DNA from: Pseudomonas campi
GTDB lineage: Bacteria; Pseudomonadota; Gammaproteobacteria; Pseudomonadales; Pseudomonadaceae
Assembly (NCBI RefSeq): GCF_013200955.2
Contig: NZ_CP053697.2
Span: 682,001-746,000 of the forward strand
Direction: 5' to 3'
Length of the DNA stretch: 64,000 nucleotides
In this document: one piece after another, positions 27,267-35,100 of the stretch
How positions within the stretch are numbered: the stretch's first letter is position 1
Layout of the letters: every line of letters starts with the position of its first letter
The notes under the pieces: model-generated
What the model was told of the DNA's origin: nothing
The model's input: only the letters and a program-made list of their open reading frames with translations
The model's database searches: none
Program-made: the position numbers and the translations under genes

Positions 27267-29161
27267 ACCAGAACCTCGGCCAGGTTGCCTTTGGCTTCCA
27301 GCCAGCTCTTGCGGTCGCCGGCGCGCTTCTTCGCCAGCAGCATGTCCATGATTTCCAGCGTGCCCTCGAAGTCTTCCAGGGTCAGCTGCACCAGGCGCCG
27401 GGTGTTGGGGTCCATGGTGGTTTCGCGCAGCTGCGGCGGGTTCATCTCGCCGAGGCCCTTGAAGCGAGTGACCTGCGGCTTGCCACGACGCTTCTCGGCG
27501 ACCAGGCGGTCGAGGATGCCGTCGCGCTCGGCGTCGTCCAGGGCGTAGAAGATTTCCTTGCCCAGGTCGATGCGGTACAGCGGCGGCATGGCGACGTAGA
27601 CGTGGCCGGCATCCACCAGCGGGCGGAAGTGGCGAACGAACAGCGCGCAGATCAGTGTGGCGATGTGCAGGCCGTCGGAGTCGGCGTCGGCGAGGATGCA
27701 GACCTTGCCGTAGCGCAGCTCGCCGAGGTCGTTTGAGCCCGGGTCGACGCCGATGGCCACGGCGATGTTGTGCACTTCCTGGCTGGCCAGTACTTCGCCG
27801 CCGTCGACTTCCCAGGTGTTGAGGATCTTGCCGCGCAGCGGCAGGATCGCCTGGAATTCCTTGTCGCGCGCCTGCTTGGCCGAGCCGCCGGCGGAGTCCC
27901 CTTCGACCAGGAACAGCTCGGAGCGCATCGGGTCCTGCCCGGCGCAGTCGGCCAGCTTGCCGGGCAGCGCCGGGCCCTGGGTAATGCGTTTGCGCTCGAC
28001 CTTCTTGCTGGCCTTGAGGCGGCGGTTGGCGTTGCTGATCGCCAGTTCGGCGAGCTGCTGGCCGAGTTCGGGGTGGCCGTTGAGCCACAGGCTGAAGGCA
28101 TCCTTGACCACGCCGGAGACGAAGGCGGCGGCCTCGCGCGATGACAGGCGCTCCTTGGTCTGCCCGGAGAACTGCGCATCCTGCATCTTCATCGAGAGGA
28201 CGAAGGAGATGCGCTCCCAGATATCTTCCGGGGCCAGCTTGACCCCGCGCGGCAGCAGGTTGCGGAACTCGCAGAACTCGCGCATGGCATCCAGCAGGCC
28301 CTGGCGCAGGCCGTTGACGTGGGTGCCGCCCTGGGCGGTGGGAATCAGGTTGACGTAGCTTTCCTGCACTGCGTCGCCGCCTTCCGGCAGCCACAGCAGG
28401 GCCCAGTCCACCGCCTCTTTATTACCTGCCAGGCTGCCGACGAAGGGCTCCTCGGGCAGGCGCTGGAATTCACTGACGGCATCCACCAGGTAGGAACGCA
28501 GGCCGTCTTCATACAGCCATTCGACTTTTTCGCCGCTGGCCTTGTCCTCGAAGCTGACGGCCAGGCCGGGGCAGAGCACGGCCTTGGCTTTCAGTACGTG
28601 CTTGAGGCGGCTGACCGAGAACTTGTGCGAGTCGAAGTACTTGGCGTCCGGCCAGAAATGCACGCTGGTGCCGGTGTTGCGCTTGCCCACCGTGCCGACC
28701 ACGGCCAGGTCGCTGGCCTTGTAGCCGTCGGCGAAGCTCATCTGGTACTCGTTGCCGTCGCGTTTGACGGTGACGATCACCTGGGTCGACAGCGCGTTGA
28801 CCACCGAGATGCCCACGCCGTGCAGGCCGCCGGAGAACTGGTAGTTCTTGTTGGAGAACTTGCCGCCGGCATGCAGCTTGGTGAGGATCAGCTCGACGCC
28901 AGGCACGCCTTCTTCCGGGTGGATGTCCACCGGCATGCCGCGGCCGTCGTCCAGCACTTCCAGGGAGTTGTCCTCGTGGAGGATCACCTGGATCGATTTG
29001 GCGTGGCCGGCGAGGGCCTCGTCGACGCTGTTGTCGATGACTTCCTGGGCCAGGTGGTTGGGCCGCGAGGTGTCGGTGTACATGCCCGGGCGCTTGCGCA
29101 CCGGGTCGAGGCCGGAGAGGACTTCGATGGCATCGGCGTTGTAGGAGTTCTGCTGGGCCAT
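27263..29161 (-). CDS. parE: DNA topoisomerase IV subunit B
   Basis: 632 aa. GHKL ATPase start MAQQNSYNADAIEVLSGLDPVRKRPGMYT, with EVIDNSVDEALAGHA and DDGRGMPVDIHPE, then the TOPRIM region LFLVEGDSAGGSAKQARD and DADSDGLHIATLI. The ATG at 29161 fits family length; longer frame upstream is not conserved. It starts the parE-phytase-like-protease-parC transcript, overlapping the next gene by 4 nt. Confidence 0.98.
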   Translation of the reverse strand: MAQQNSYNADAIEVLSGLDPVRKRPGMYTDTSRPNHLAQEVIDNSVDEALAGHAKSIQVILHEDNSLEVLDDGRGMPVDIHPEEGVPGVELILTKLHAGGKFSNKNYQFSGGLHGVGISVVNALSTQVIVTVKRDGNEYQMSFADGYKASDLAVVGTVGKRNTGTSVHFWPDAKYFDSHKFSVSRLKHVLKAKAVLCPGLAVSFEDKASGEKVEWLYEDGLRSYLVDAVSEFQRLPEEPFVGSLAGNKEAVDWALLWLPEGGDAVQESYVNLIPTAQGGTHVNGLRQGLLDAMREFCEFRNLLPRGVKLAPEDIWERISFVLSMKMQDAQFSGQTKERLSSREAAAFVSGVVKDAFSLWLNGHPELGQQLAELAISNANRRLKASKKVERKRITQGPALPGKLADCAGQDPMRSELFLVEGDSAGGSAKQARDKEFQAILPLRGKILNTWEVDGGEVLASQEVHNIAVAIGVDPGSNDLGELRYGKVCILADADSDGLHIATLICALFVRHFRPLVDAGHVYVAMPPLYRIDLGKEIFYALDDAERDGILDRLVAEKRRGKPQVTRFKGLGEMNPPQLRETTMDPNTRRLVQLTLEDFEGTLEIMDMLLAKKRAGDRKSWLEAKGNLAEVLV

Positions 29162-29225
29162 GGGGTCTCTTACTTGGTCAGTTGATCCGGGCGCGGACGG
29201 GCTGCGGTGAGGCAGTCCGGCGGGC

Positions 29226-29831
29226 TCACAGAGTGGAAAAGTCGAAATCTTGCCAGATTGCCGGGCTGAAACCAGCCAGTTCGAGGATTTCCGGCAGACG
29301 GCCGGCAAAACCCTGGTAGCTGTGGTCGCCACCTTCCTGGATATCCAGGCTGCAGTCTTGGTAGTAGGACTCGGCCTGGCGGTAGTCGAGGGTCTCGTCG
29401 GCGGTCTGCAGCCACACGCGATAGCGTTGGGCGTCCTGCGGTGGCGGCACTTCCAGCTCGGCCAGGGCCTGCACATGGTCATGGGTCAGCAGCCAGGTTT
29501 CACCGCTGTAGTGGTTGGTCTGCTCGACTTCGCGGCCGCCGAACAGCTGGTGCGGGCGCACCGCCGGGTTGATCAGCAGGGCGCTCAGGTCATGCTGCTG
29601 GGCCAGGTAGGTGGCGTAGTAGCCGCCCAGCGAACTGCCTACCAGCAGCGGCCGGCCCAGTTCGGCGATGGCTGCCTGCAGCTGGGCCATGGCTTGGCGC
29701 GGGTGGTGGTGCAGGGCGGGGACGCGCAGGTGCTGGGCGATACCGCCGTGTTCGGCAACCCGCAGCAGCTGGCTGGCCTTGGTCGAGGCCGGCGAGCTGT
29801 TGAGGCCGTGGATATAAAGGATGCTGGTCAT
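29226..29831 (-). CDS. yqiA: YqiA-like alpha/beta-hydrolase esterase
   Basis: 201 aa, the family's length. Begins MTSILYIHGLNSSPASTKAS and has nucleophile elbow GSSLGGYYATYLA, with a late His in GGDHSYQGF completing the triad. YqiA is a short-acyl esterase, and the gene order parE-yqiA-cpdA-yqiB-nudF is the same as in E. coli. It lies 64 bp upstream of parE and 88 bp downstream of cpdA. Confidence 0.93.
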   Translation of the reverse strand: MTSILYIHGLNSSPASTKASQLLRVAEHGGIAQHLRVPALHHHPRQAMAQLQAAIAELGRPLLVGSSLGGYYATYLAQQHDLSALLINPAVRPHQLFGGREVEQTNHYSGETWLLTHDHVQALAELEVPPPQDAQRYRVWLQTADETLDYRQAESYYQDCSLDIQEGGDHSYQGFAGRLPEILELAGFSPAIWQDFDFSTL

Positions 29832-29919
29832 GGGGAGGGGAGGCTACAAGCTGAAAGCTTCAGGCTGCAAGCGGAGTTGCCCCCGCTGTGCAGCTTATTG
29901 CGTGCGGTTCTGGCGTGGC

Positions 29920-30735
29920 TCAATAGCCTTTGACGCTGTAATCCACTTCGAAGTGAATGCCGGTGACCCGCGACACGCCGGTTTCCAGGCGCCCATCGGC
30001 ATGCAGGCGCAGCCAGCGGTAGCCGGGCGCCGTGGTGTCGACCTGGAATTCCTCGCTGCCGGGGGCGAACTGCACGCAGGTGGACGGCGAGGCGAGCAGG
30101 CGCACGCCGTCACGCTGCTGGTCGAATTCCTGGTGGATATGCCCCCAGAGGATCGCCTTGATCTGCGGCGCCTTGGCCAGCACGGCAAACAGGGCGTCGG
30201 GGTTGCGCAGGCCGATCGGTTCCATCCAGGTGCAGCCGATGGAAACCGGGTGATGGTGGAAGCACACCAGGTGGTGGCGTTCGGGCGCAGCGTTGAGCGA
30301 TTGTTCCAGCAGCTCGAGCTGGTCGTCGCCGAGGAAGCCGGGCACTGCGCCGGGAATCGAGGAGTCGAGCAGGGTGATGCGCCAGTTGCCGAGGTCGAGG
30401 ATCGGCTCCAGTCGATCGCTGTCTTTGCAGGCGGCGCGCATGCTCGGCAGTTCATCGTGGTTGCCGGCGAACCAGCGGGCTTTTGCCGCAACCGGATCGG
30501 TCAGCTCGCGAAAGCGCTGGTAGGACGCCAGCGAGCCATCCTGCGACAGATCGCCGGAGGCCAGCATCAGGTCGATGTGCGGCTGTTCTTCGCGTGCGCG
30601 CTCGATGACCCGCTGCAGGCTGTCGCAGGTGTTCATGCCAAGCAGCTTGCCGTCTTCTTCGGCAAACAGATGACTGTCGGAGAGCTGAACGATCAGCACC
30701 GAAGGGTCATGGGCAAGGGAAACGGGGCGCGACAA
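29920..30735 (-). CDS. cpdA: 3',5'-cyclic AMP phosphodiesterase CpdA
   Basis: 271 aa. I use the TTG at 30735 because AGGAG lies 8 nt upstream and the protein then starts as in relatives. Metallophosphoesterase motifs: LIVQLSDSHLF, LASGDLSQDG, FAGNHDE, CFHHHPVSIG, ILWGHIHQEF. It hydrolyses cAMP and so controls the Vfr pathway in pseudomonads. A promoter and a nested inverted repeat lie upstream. The rare start codon may hold translation low. Confidence 0.95.
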   Translation of the reverse strand: MSRPVSLAHDPSVLIVQLSDSHLFAEEDGKLLGMNTCDSLQRVIERAREEQPHIDLMLASGDLSQDGSLASYQRFRELTDPVAAKARWFAGNHDELPSMRAACKDSDRLEPILDLGNWRITLLDSSIPGAVPGFLGDDQLELLEQSLNAAPERHHLVCFHHHPVSIGCTWMEPIGLRNPDALFAVLAKAPQIKAILWGHIHQEFDQQRDGVRLLASPSTCVQFAPGSEEFQVDTTAPGYRWLRLHADGRLETGVSRVTGIHFEVDYSVKGY

Positions 30736-30762
30736 GGTGCGACTCCTGAACAGGTTCTCAGG

Positions 30763-30792
30763 ATTATGGTGGCTGAAATGCGATTCGGTAAA
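30763..30792 (-). promoter_or_regulatory. Candidate cpdA promoter
   Basis: On the minus strand TTTACC (30787-30792), 18 bp, CATAAT (30763-30768). The -10 is 28 bp before the TTG start. Confidence 0.5.
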
Positions 30793-30797
30793 CCCGG

Positions 30798-30829
30798 CAA
30801 ACGTGAACGGGTCACATTTGCCACGTTTG
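30798..30829 (-). promoter_or_regulatory. Nested inverted repeat upstream of the cpdA promoter
   Basis: CAAACGTG (30798-30805) and CACGTTTG (30822-30829) are a perfect 8-bp inverted repeat. Overlapping it, GTGA-ACGGG-TCAC (30803-30815) resembles a cAMP-receptor site but with a spacer one base short of the CRP/Vfr ideal. Regulation of cpdA by Vfr is known in P. aeruginosa, so it may be functional. Confidence 0.35.
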
Positions 30830-30936
30830 GCGGGCATTTCTGGGGCGAAAGCCGGGGTGTTCGGGGGTGTCTGGCTAGAAATTGATCGGTGTGCGGCGGT
30901 GCGTTGGCCGACGGCCAGGCGATCGGAGGTCGGCTC

Positions 30937-31383
30937 TCAGCGCACGCTGGCCAGTTCATGGCCACAGGCCATGCAGTGGCTGAGCCATTCGCCGAGGAAC
31001 AGGTTGAGCTGGGTCTTCTCATCCGGCTGATGCATGGCGGCATTCGGGTAGCTGTAGATGCTGCGAAAACGCCGGGCGTTTTCCGCGCGGACGACTTCGG
31101 CCATGCGCGCGTCGTGGTAGACCCGTACTTCCAACTTGGGCACCGGCAGCCACTGCAGGCTGTGTTCCTGGCGCACCTGCAGGGTGGTGGTGTAGGGGCA
31201 GGCTTCCAGCACCTGCAGCACCAGCACGCCGAGCAACTGGTCACCCTGGCTCAGGGCCACGCGGCGTTCGCCCTGCGCCGCACGCATGTCCGGCAGCAGG
31301 CGCAGCAGGCGCGCGTAGTTGGCTTCGCAAGCGGCCTGCAGTTCGACCAGGTCGACCCGGTAACGCTCGCGCAGCAGGTTCAT
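30937..31383 (-). CDS. yqiB: YqiB-like protein (DUF1249)
   Basis: 148 aa. Starts MNLLRERYRVDLVELQAACEANYARLLRLLPDM, the DUF1249 signature, with conserved LQVRQEHSLQWLPVPKLEVRVYHDARMAEVV and a C-terminal Cys pair (HCMACGHE). The ATG overlaps the nudF stop by 4 nt. Conserved position between nudF and cpdA; its biochemical function is not known. Confidence 0.9.
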   Translation of the reverse strand: MNLLRERYRVDLVELQAACEANYARLLRLLPDMRAAQGERRVALSQGDQLLGVLVLQVLEACPYTTTLQVRQEHSLQWLPVPKLEVRVYHDARMAEVVRAENARRFRSIYSYPNAAMHQPDEKTQLNLFLGEWLSHCMACGHELASVR

Positions 31384-31979
31384 GACCACTGTCCCCGCAC
31401 TTCGGCGCGGTTCAGCGCCAGCCATTGCAGGGCGATGATGCTGGCGGCGTTGTTGATGCGCCCGTCCTTGACCGCCTGCAGCGCATCTTGCAGCGGCCAG
31501 ACATGCACGCGGATGTCCTCGCCTTCCTCGGCCAGGCCATGCACGCCGCCGACGCCCTCGCTGTCGCAGCGACCGAGATACAGGTAGACGCGCTCGTCAG
31601 AGCCGCCAGGGGAGGGGTAGTACTGGGTGATCGGCCACAGCGCACTGAGCTGCAGGTCGGCTTCTTCCTCGGCCTCGCGGTGGGCCACTTCCTCGGGCTC
31701 CTCGTCCTTGTCGATCAGCCCGGCCACCAGCTCCAGCAGCCAGGGGTTGGCGCTCTTGTCCATGGCGCCGACGCGAAACTGCTCGATCAGTACCACCCTG
31801 TCGCGCTGCGGATCGTAGGGCAGCACGCACACGGCGTCGTGGCGCACAAACAGCTCGCGGCTGAGCTGCGGGCCCATGCCGCCGGCGAACTGGCGGTGGC
31901 GCAGATGCAGGCGGTCCAGGCGATAGAAGCCCTTGAAGCAGGTCTCGCGCTGGAGCACCTCGACATCGGCATGTGACAT
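31380..31979 (-). CDS. nudF: ADP-ribose pyrophosphatase
   Basis: 199 aa. Nudix box G-LIDKDEEPEEVAHREAEEEADL in the middle, preceded by WLLELVAGLI and followed by PSPGGSDERVYLYLG, typical of NudF. It cleaves ADP-ribose to AMP and ribose 5-phosphate. GAGGGGG lies before the ATG at 31979. In E. coli nudF adjoins tolC; here an 11-kb insertion plus thiC intervene. Confidence 0.95.
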   Translation of the reverse strand: MSHADVEVLQRETCFKGFYRLDRLHLRHRQFAGGMGPQLSRELFVRHDAVCVLPYDPQRDRVVLIEQFRVGAMDKSANPWLLELVAGLIDKDEEPEEVAHREAEEEADLQLSALWPITQYYPSPGGSDERVYLYLGRCDSEGVGGVHGLAEEGEDIRVHVWPLQDALQAVKDGRINNAASIIALQWLALNRAEVRGQWS

Positions 31980-32243
31980 GCAATTCCCCCTCGTGGCAGG
32001 GTTCGGCCCTGCAGAAAATCCATCCGCCACCGGCGGGCTACTGGTGAATGTGCGCGCGGCAACCGCGCTTTGGCAAGAGCTGCCGCTGCGGCCCGACGCT
32101 GTCGCCTCAAGGCCATTCAAGCACGATAGTGTGACGTCGATATGCCGTGCCGTTTGGCACTTATCGGAAATAGCAGACTTTTTCATGGGCTAGCGATGAG
32201 TATACTCGCGGCCGTCGGTATCGATTTCAACAGGGGGTAGGGA

Positions 32244-33122
32244 ATGCGCGCTGCAGAGCTGATCGATCTGCTCCGGCAATACGATCCGGACACGGATATC
32301 CCGGTGGCCTATACCGATGCCGAATTCGGCGCCGAGCCGCAATTGCAGGTGGCCAGTTGCTACAGCACCGGCGACACTCGCTGCTACCAGAACCTGGTAG
32401 AGCAGGCCCAGGAGGGCCTGGTGGTCCTCGATCCGTCCGGCCGCATCACCTACATGAACCCCTTCATGCAACACTTCCTCGGCTACTCGCCGGCCGAGGC
32501 CCTGGGCCGGCCGTTGGCCCAGGTCATCTCCGCCGACCTGGTGGAGGTGGTGCTGATGCAGCGCCGCCAGGGCCCGTCGGCGGAGCGCTATCCCATGCGC
32601 ATCCAGGCCAGCGACGGCCAGGTGCGCTGGGTGCAGATGAGCGCGGCGCCGATTCCCAGCGTCGACGGCCGCGACCGCGGCAGCCTGCTGACCATCACCG
32701 ACATTTCCCACCGCGAGAGTCACGCCGACAAGCTTGGCGACCAGGAGAGCCTGGGGCAGAAGGTCTGGCGCATCTCCGAACAGCTCGACAGCCTCAAATC
32801 CCTGCGCATGAACCTGCTGGCCGAGTTCGAGGCCCTGCAGGACTCGCCGCGCATCGCTGCCACGCCCTACTGGCACCAGCAGCGCTACCTCTACCTGGTG
32901 CGCCCGCAGAAGGGCGGCAAACGCGTGCGCGAATACATCGGCGCGCAGCCGGAGCGGATCAGCGAGGCCCTGGCCGCCGTGCGTCGTGAACAGCGCTACC
33001 AGGAAGTCTGTCGTGAGCTGCACGACATCGAGGAAAAAATCCGCACGTCCACCTTCAAGCTCGACAGCTTCCTCTGGGAGCTGACCAAGGTGCCGGATAA
33101 TCTGCACAAACTCGTGGGCTAG
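32244..33122 (+). CDS. Single-PAS-domain protein with helical C-terminus
   Basis: 292 aa. Residues about 45-160 are a PAS domain (LVEQAQEGLVVLDPSGRITYMN, LGRPLAQVISADLVEVVL, LLTITDISHRESHADK). The C-terminal 130 residues are charged helices (EQLDSLKSLRMNLLAEFEAL; VRREQRYQEVCRELHDIEE), perhaps a coiled coil. No kinase, GGDEF or HTH output domain is present, so it may signal by binding a partner. A strong -10-like TATACT (32201-32206) and a GGGG ribosome site precede it. It opens the accessory segment and is followed by hairpins that likely separate it from the next operon. Confidence 0.8.
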   Translation: MRAAELIDLLRQYDPDTDIPVAYTDAEFGAEPQLQVASCYSTGDTRCYQNLVEQAQEGLVVLDPSGRITYMNPFMQHFLGYSPAEALGRPLAQVISADLVEVVLMQRRQGPSAERYPMRIQASDGQVRWVQMSAAPIPSVDGRDRGSLLTITDISHRESHADKLGDQESLGQKVWRISEQLDSLKSLRMNLLAEFEALQDSPRIAATPYWHQQRYLYLVRPQKGGKRVREYIGAQPERISEALAAVRREQRYQEVCRELHDIEEKIRTSTFKLDSFLWELTKVPDNLHKLVG

Positions 33123-33162
33123 AGCCTTCGCGGCTGTTTTTTTCAATGACGATTGCATGACA

Positions 33163-33195
33163 AACCGCCCCATTTCGGGGCGGTTGTCGTTTGTG
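33163..33195 (+). terminator. Likely terminator after the PAS gene
   Basis: A 9-bp perfect stem (33163-33171 with 33177-33185, AACCGCCCC/GGGGCGGTT) is followed by GTCGTTTGTG, a weak U tract. A shorter AGCC/GGCT hairpin followed by seven T lies just before, near 33122-33143. Together they should end PAS-gene transcription. Confidence 0.65.
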
Positions 33196-33205
33196 TGCCT
33201 CGAAT

Positions 33206-33221
33206 ATCTGTGATCACAGAT
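33206..33221 (+). promoter_or_regulatory. 16-bp perfect palindrome, candidate operator
   Basis: ATCTGTGATCACAGAT is self-complementary over all 16 bases, in an AT-rich leader 129 bp before the first gene of the six-gene operon. It lacks the 6-bp spacer needed for CRP/Vfr. It looks like a dimeric repressor site such as GntR-type. Confidence 0.5.
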
Positions 33222-33349
33222 GAAAATACTAATAAAAACATGTAGTTAACTGTTTTTGTGGTTAATGGCAGCGAAGGGTTTTTGCTCCTTGTTGTGCCAT
33301 TAAAGCGGTGAATAGGATGCCGGCCTCCCATACTCCGCAGGACGCCACA

Positions 33350-35098
33350 ATGAGTCACCCACTCCCCCCCCTGGATCACGATCAGTTTTATCGCGAACTT
33401 ACCCTGCGCAACGCCGGGTTCATCAGCACGGACGAGCAGTGTGGCCTGCGCGAGGCGGTGATCCTCATCGCCGGTTGCGGCTCCACTGGCGGCAGCGTGA
33501 TCGAGCTGCTGGTGCGAAGCGGCGCCGAGCACCTGATCCTGGCCGACAACGGCAGCTATGAGCTGAATAATGCCAACCGGCAGAACATGGTGATCAGCGA
33601 TATCGGCCGGACCAAGGTCGAGGTATTTGCCGAGCGCGTACGCCAGATCAACCCCTACATCAAGCTGGAGCTGCACGGCCACGGCGTGACGCCGGACAAC
33701 GTCGAGGCCATGGTTGCCCAGGCCGACGTGGTGGTGGACGCCATCGATGTCACCGGCCGCTCCGGGTTGGAAATGAAGTACCTGCTGCACCGTGTCTGTC
33801 AGCGCCAGTACAAGCCGGTGGTGTGCGGCTACGACATGGCCGCCGCCCAGTACATCCCGGTGTTCGACTACCGCAACCCGGACCTGGCGGTGCTGGACAA
33901 CCAGCTGAGCGCCGAGCAGGTGGCCACCCTTGATCCGATGCAGGCCTGCTCCTTTCTGATTCCGGTGGAGTGCGTGCCGCTGGAGATGTACGCCGAGCTG
34001 GACCGCCATCTGGCCGGCAAGGACTACACCTCGCAGTTGGGCGTCGCCGCCCACCTGTTCGGCACCCTGGCCACCGCGCTGATCATCGATCTGCTCAATG
34101 GTCGCGCGGTACGTGACGCCATCTATGTCGACGTCTGGGAGCTGATCCGGCGTCGCGATGCCCTGGCCGAGCGCGAGCACCAGCGCCAGCTGGAGCAGGG
34201 CCGTCAGGCTCTGGCGCAATGGCGCCAGCTGCCGCCGGAGCTGCCCGACGCGTTCTTCCTCGAACGCTCGGTCAAGCACTATCAGGCGCCCCTGCTGGGC
34301 GGCCTGCGCAGCTACCAGCAGTTCTGCATCGACCGTCGCGCCGGCATCGCCACCTACGCGATTCCCAACTACCAGCTGGACAACAACCTGACTCGCCAGT
34401 TGCTGCGTTTCGCCTTCGTCCACTACGCCAAAGTCGGCTTCATCAACCCGCTGGTGGCTTCCAGCCGCCAACTGCACGCCGAGCCGTTGGAGAACCTGGC
34501 TCAGGAGGATGTGCATATCGTGCTGGTGCGTGAGAGCGACCAGCAGCTACTGGCCTATTCCACCCTCAAGGCGCCGATTGCTCGCGGCAAACGTTTCGAC
34601 GACGCGCAGCGCCCGGCCTTCGGCGTGGAGACCGCCTTCGGTCGTGACCTCTATGCGCAGATCGCCGAGCTGCAGGATCTGCCGGTGGAGCAGGTGCGCG
34701 AGATCGGTCGAGTGACCAAGGCGCAGATCGGCGATCCGGTGCTGGAGGCCAAGGCCGGCATGCTGCTGCTCAGCGCCTACGGCCGCCTGCTGTGCATGGC
34801 CGACAGCGGCGTGGCAGCGATGGTCGGCGACGGTGAGCGGCAGGTCACCCTGCGCAACCTCGGCTTCTTCGGTTTCCGCCCGCAGATCATGCCGGCACGC
34901 GACGCCAGCATCCCCTCCGAGCATCTCTACGCCAACCGCTATCAGGGTCGCGAGGTGCACCCCTTCTGGCTGCGCCTGGACGCCATCGACCGCGAGCGGG
35001 TGGCGCAGATCGAGAGCCTGATCGAGCTAGAAGGCGACGAATTTCTTTCCCAGCTGCGCGCCGCCAAGCAGCAGACCCCTCTGCAGATAGGAGCATGA
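33350..35098 (+). CDS. Fusion of E1/ThiF-like adenylyltransferase and GNAT (N-acyl amino acid synthase-like) domain
   Basis: 582 aa. ATG 33350 behind AGGA. Residues 35-270 form an E1-like domain: glycine loop AGCGSTGGS (41-49), D66, NRQ (76-78), Lys89 in GRTK and D130/D133, all aligning with MoeB/ThiF ATP-binding residues. No CXXC zinc site or clear catalytic Cys is present. After a linker, residues about 335-560 have features of an acyl-homoserine-lactone/N-acyl-amino-acid synthase GNAT fold (LLAYSTLKAPI, VREIGRVTKAQ, VTLRNLGFFGFRPQIM). Activation of a carboxylate and acylation of an amine would be a sensible joint role, but it is inference. First gene of a six-gene operon. Confidence 0.65.
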   Translation: MSHPLPPLDHDQFYRELTLRNAGFISTDEQCGLREAVILIAGCGSTGGSVIELLVRSGAEHLILADNGSYELNNANRQNMVISDIGRTKVEVFAERVRQINPYIKLELHGHGVTPDNVEAMVAQADVVVDAIDVTGRSGLEMKYLLHRVCQRQYKPVVCGYDMAAAQYIPVFDYRNPDLAVLDNQLSAEQVATLDPMQACSFLIPVECVPLEMYAELDRHLAGKDYTSQLGVAAHLFGTLATALIIDLLNGRAVRDAIYVDVWELIRRRDALAEREHQRQLEQGRQALAQWRQLPPELPDAFFLERSVKHYQAPLLGGLRSYQQFCIDRRAGIATYAIPNYQLDNNLTRQLLRFAFVHYAKVGFINPLVASSRQLHAEPLENLAQEDVHIVLVRESDQQLLAYSTLKAPIARGKRFDDAQRPAFGVETAFGRDLYAQIAELQDLPVEQVREIGRVTKAQIGDPVLEAKAGMLLLSAYGRLLCMADSGVAAMVGDGERQVTLRNLGFFGFRPQIMPARDASIPSEHLYANRYQGREVHPFWLRLDAIDRERVAQIESLIELEGDEFLSQLRAAKQQTPLQIGA

Positions 35099-35100
35099 AC

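Noticed and set aside
32161..32243. Sigma-54 promoter before the PAS gene (TTTGGCAC)
   Set aside because: The required GG-N10-GC spacing is not met; a TATACT -10 box nearby is a better explanation.
33206..33221. Vfr/CRP binding site
   Set aside because: The half-sites TGTGA and TCACA have no spacer, whereas CRP-type sites need 6 bp between them.
33350..35098. ThiF for thiazole synthesis (thiC lies nearby)
   Set aside because: No thiS, thiG or CXXC zinc site; it is in an operon with lipid genes and convergent with thiC.
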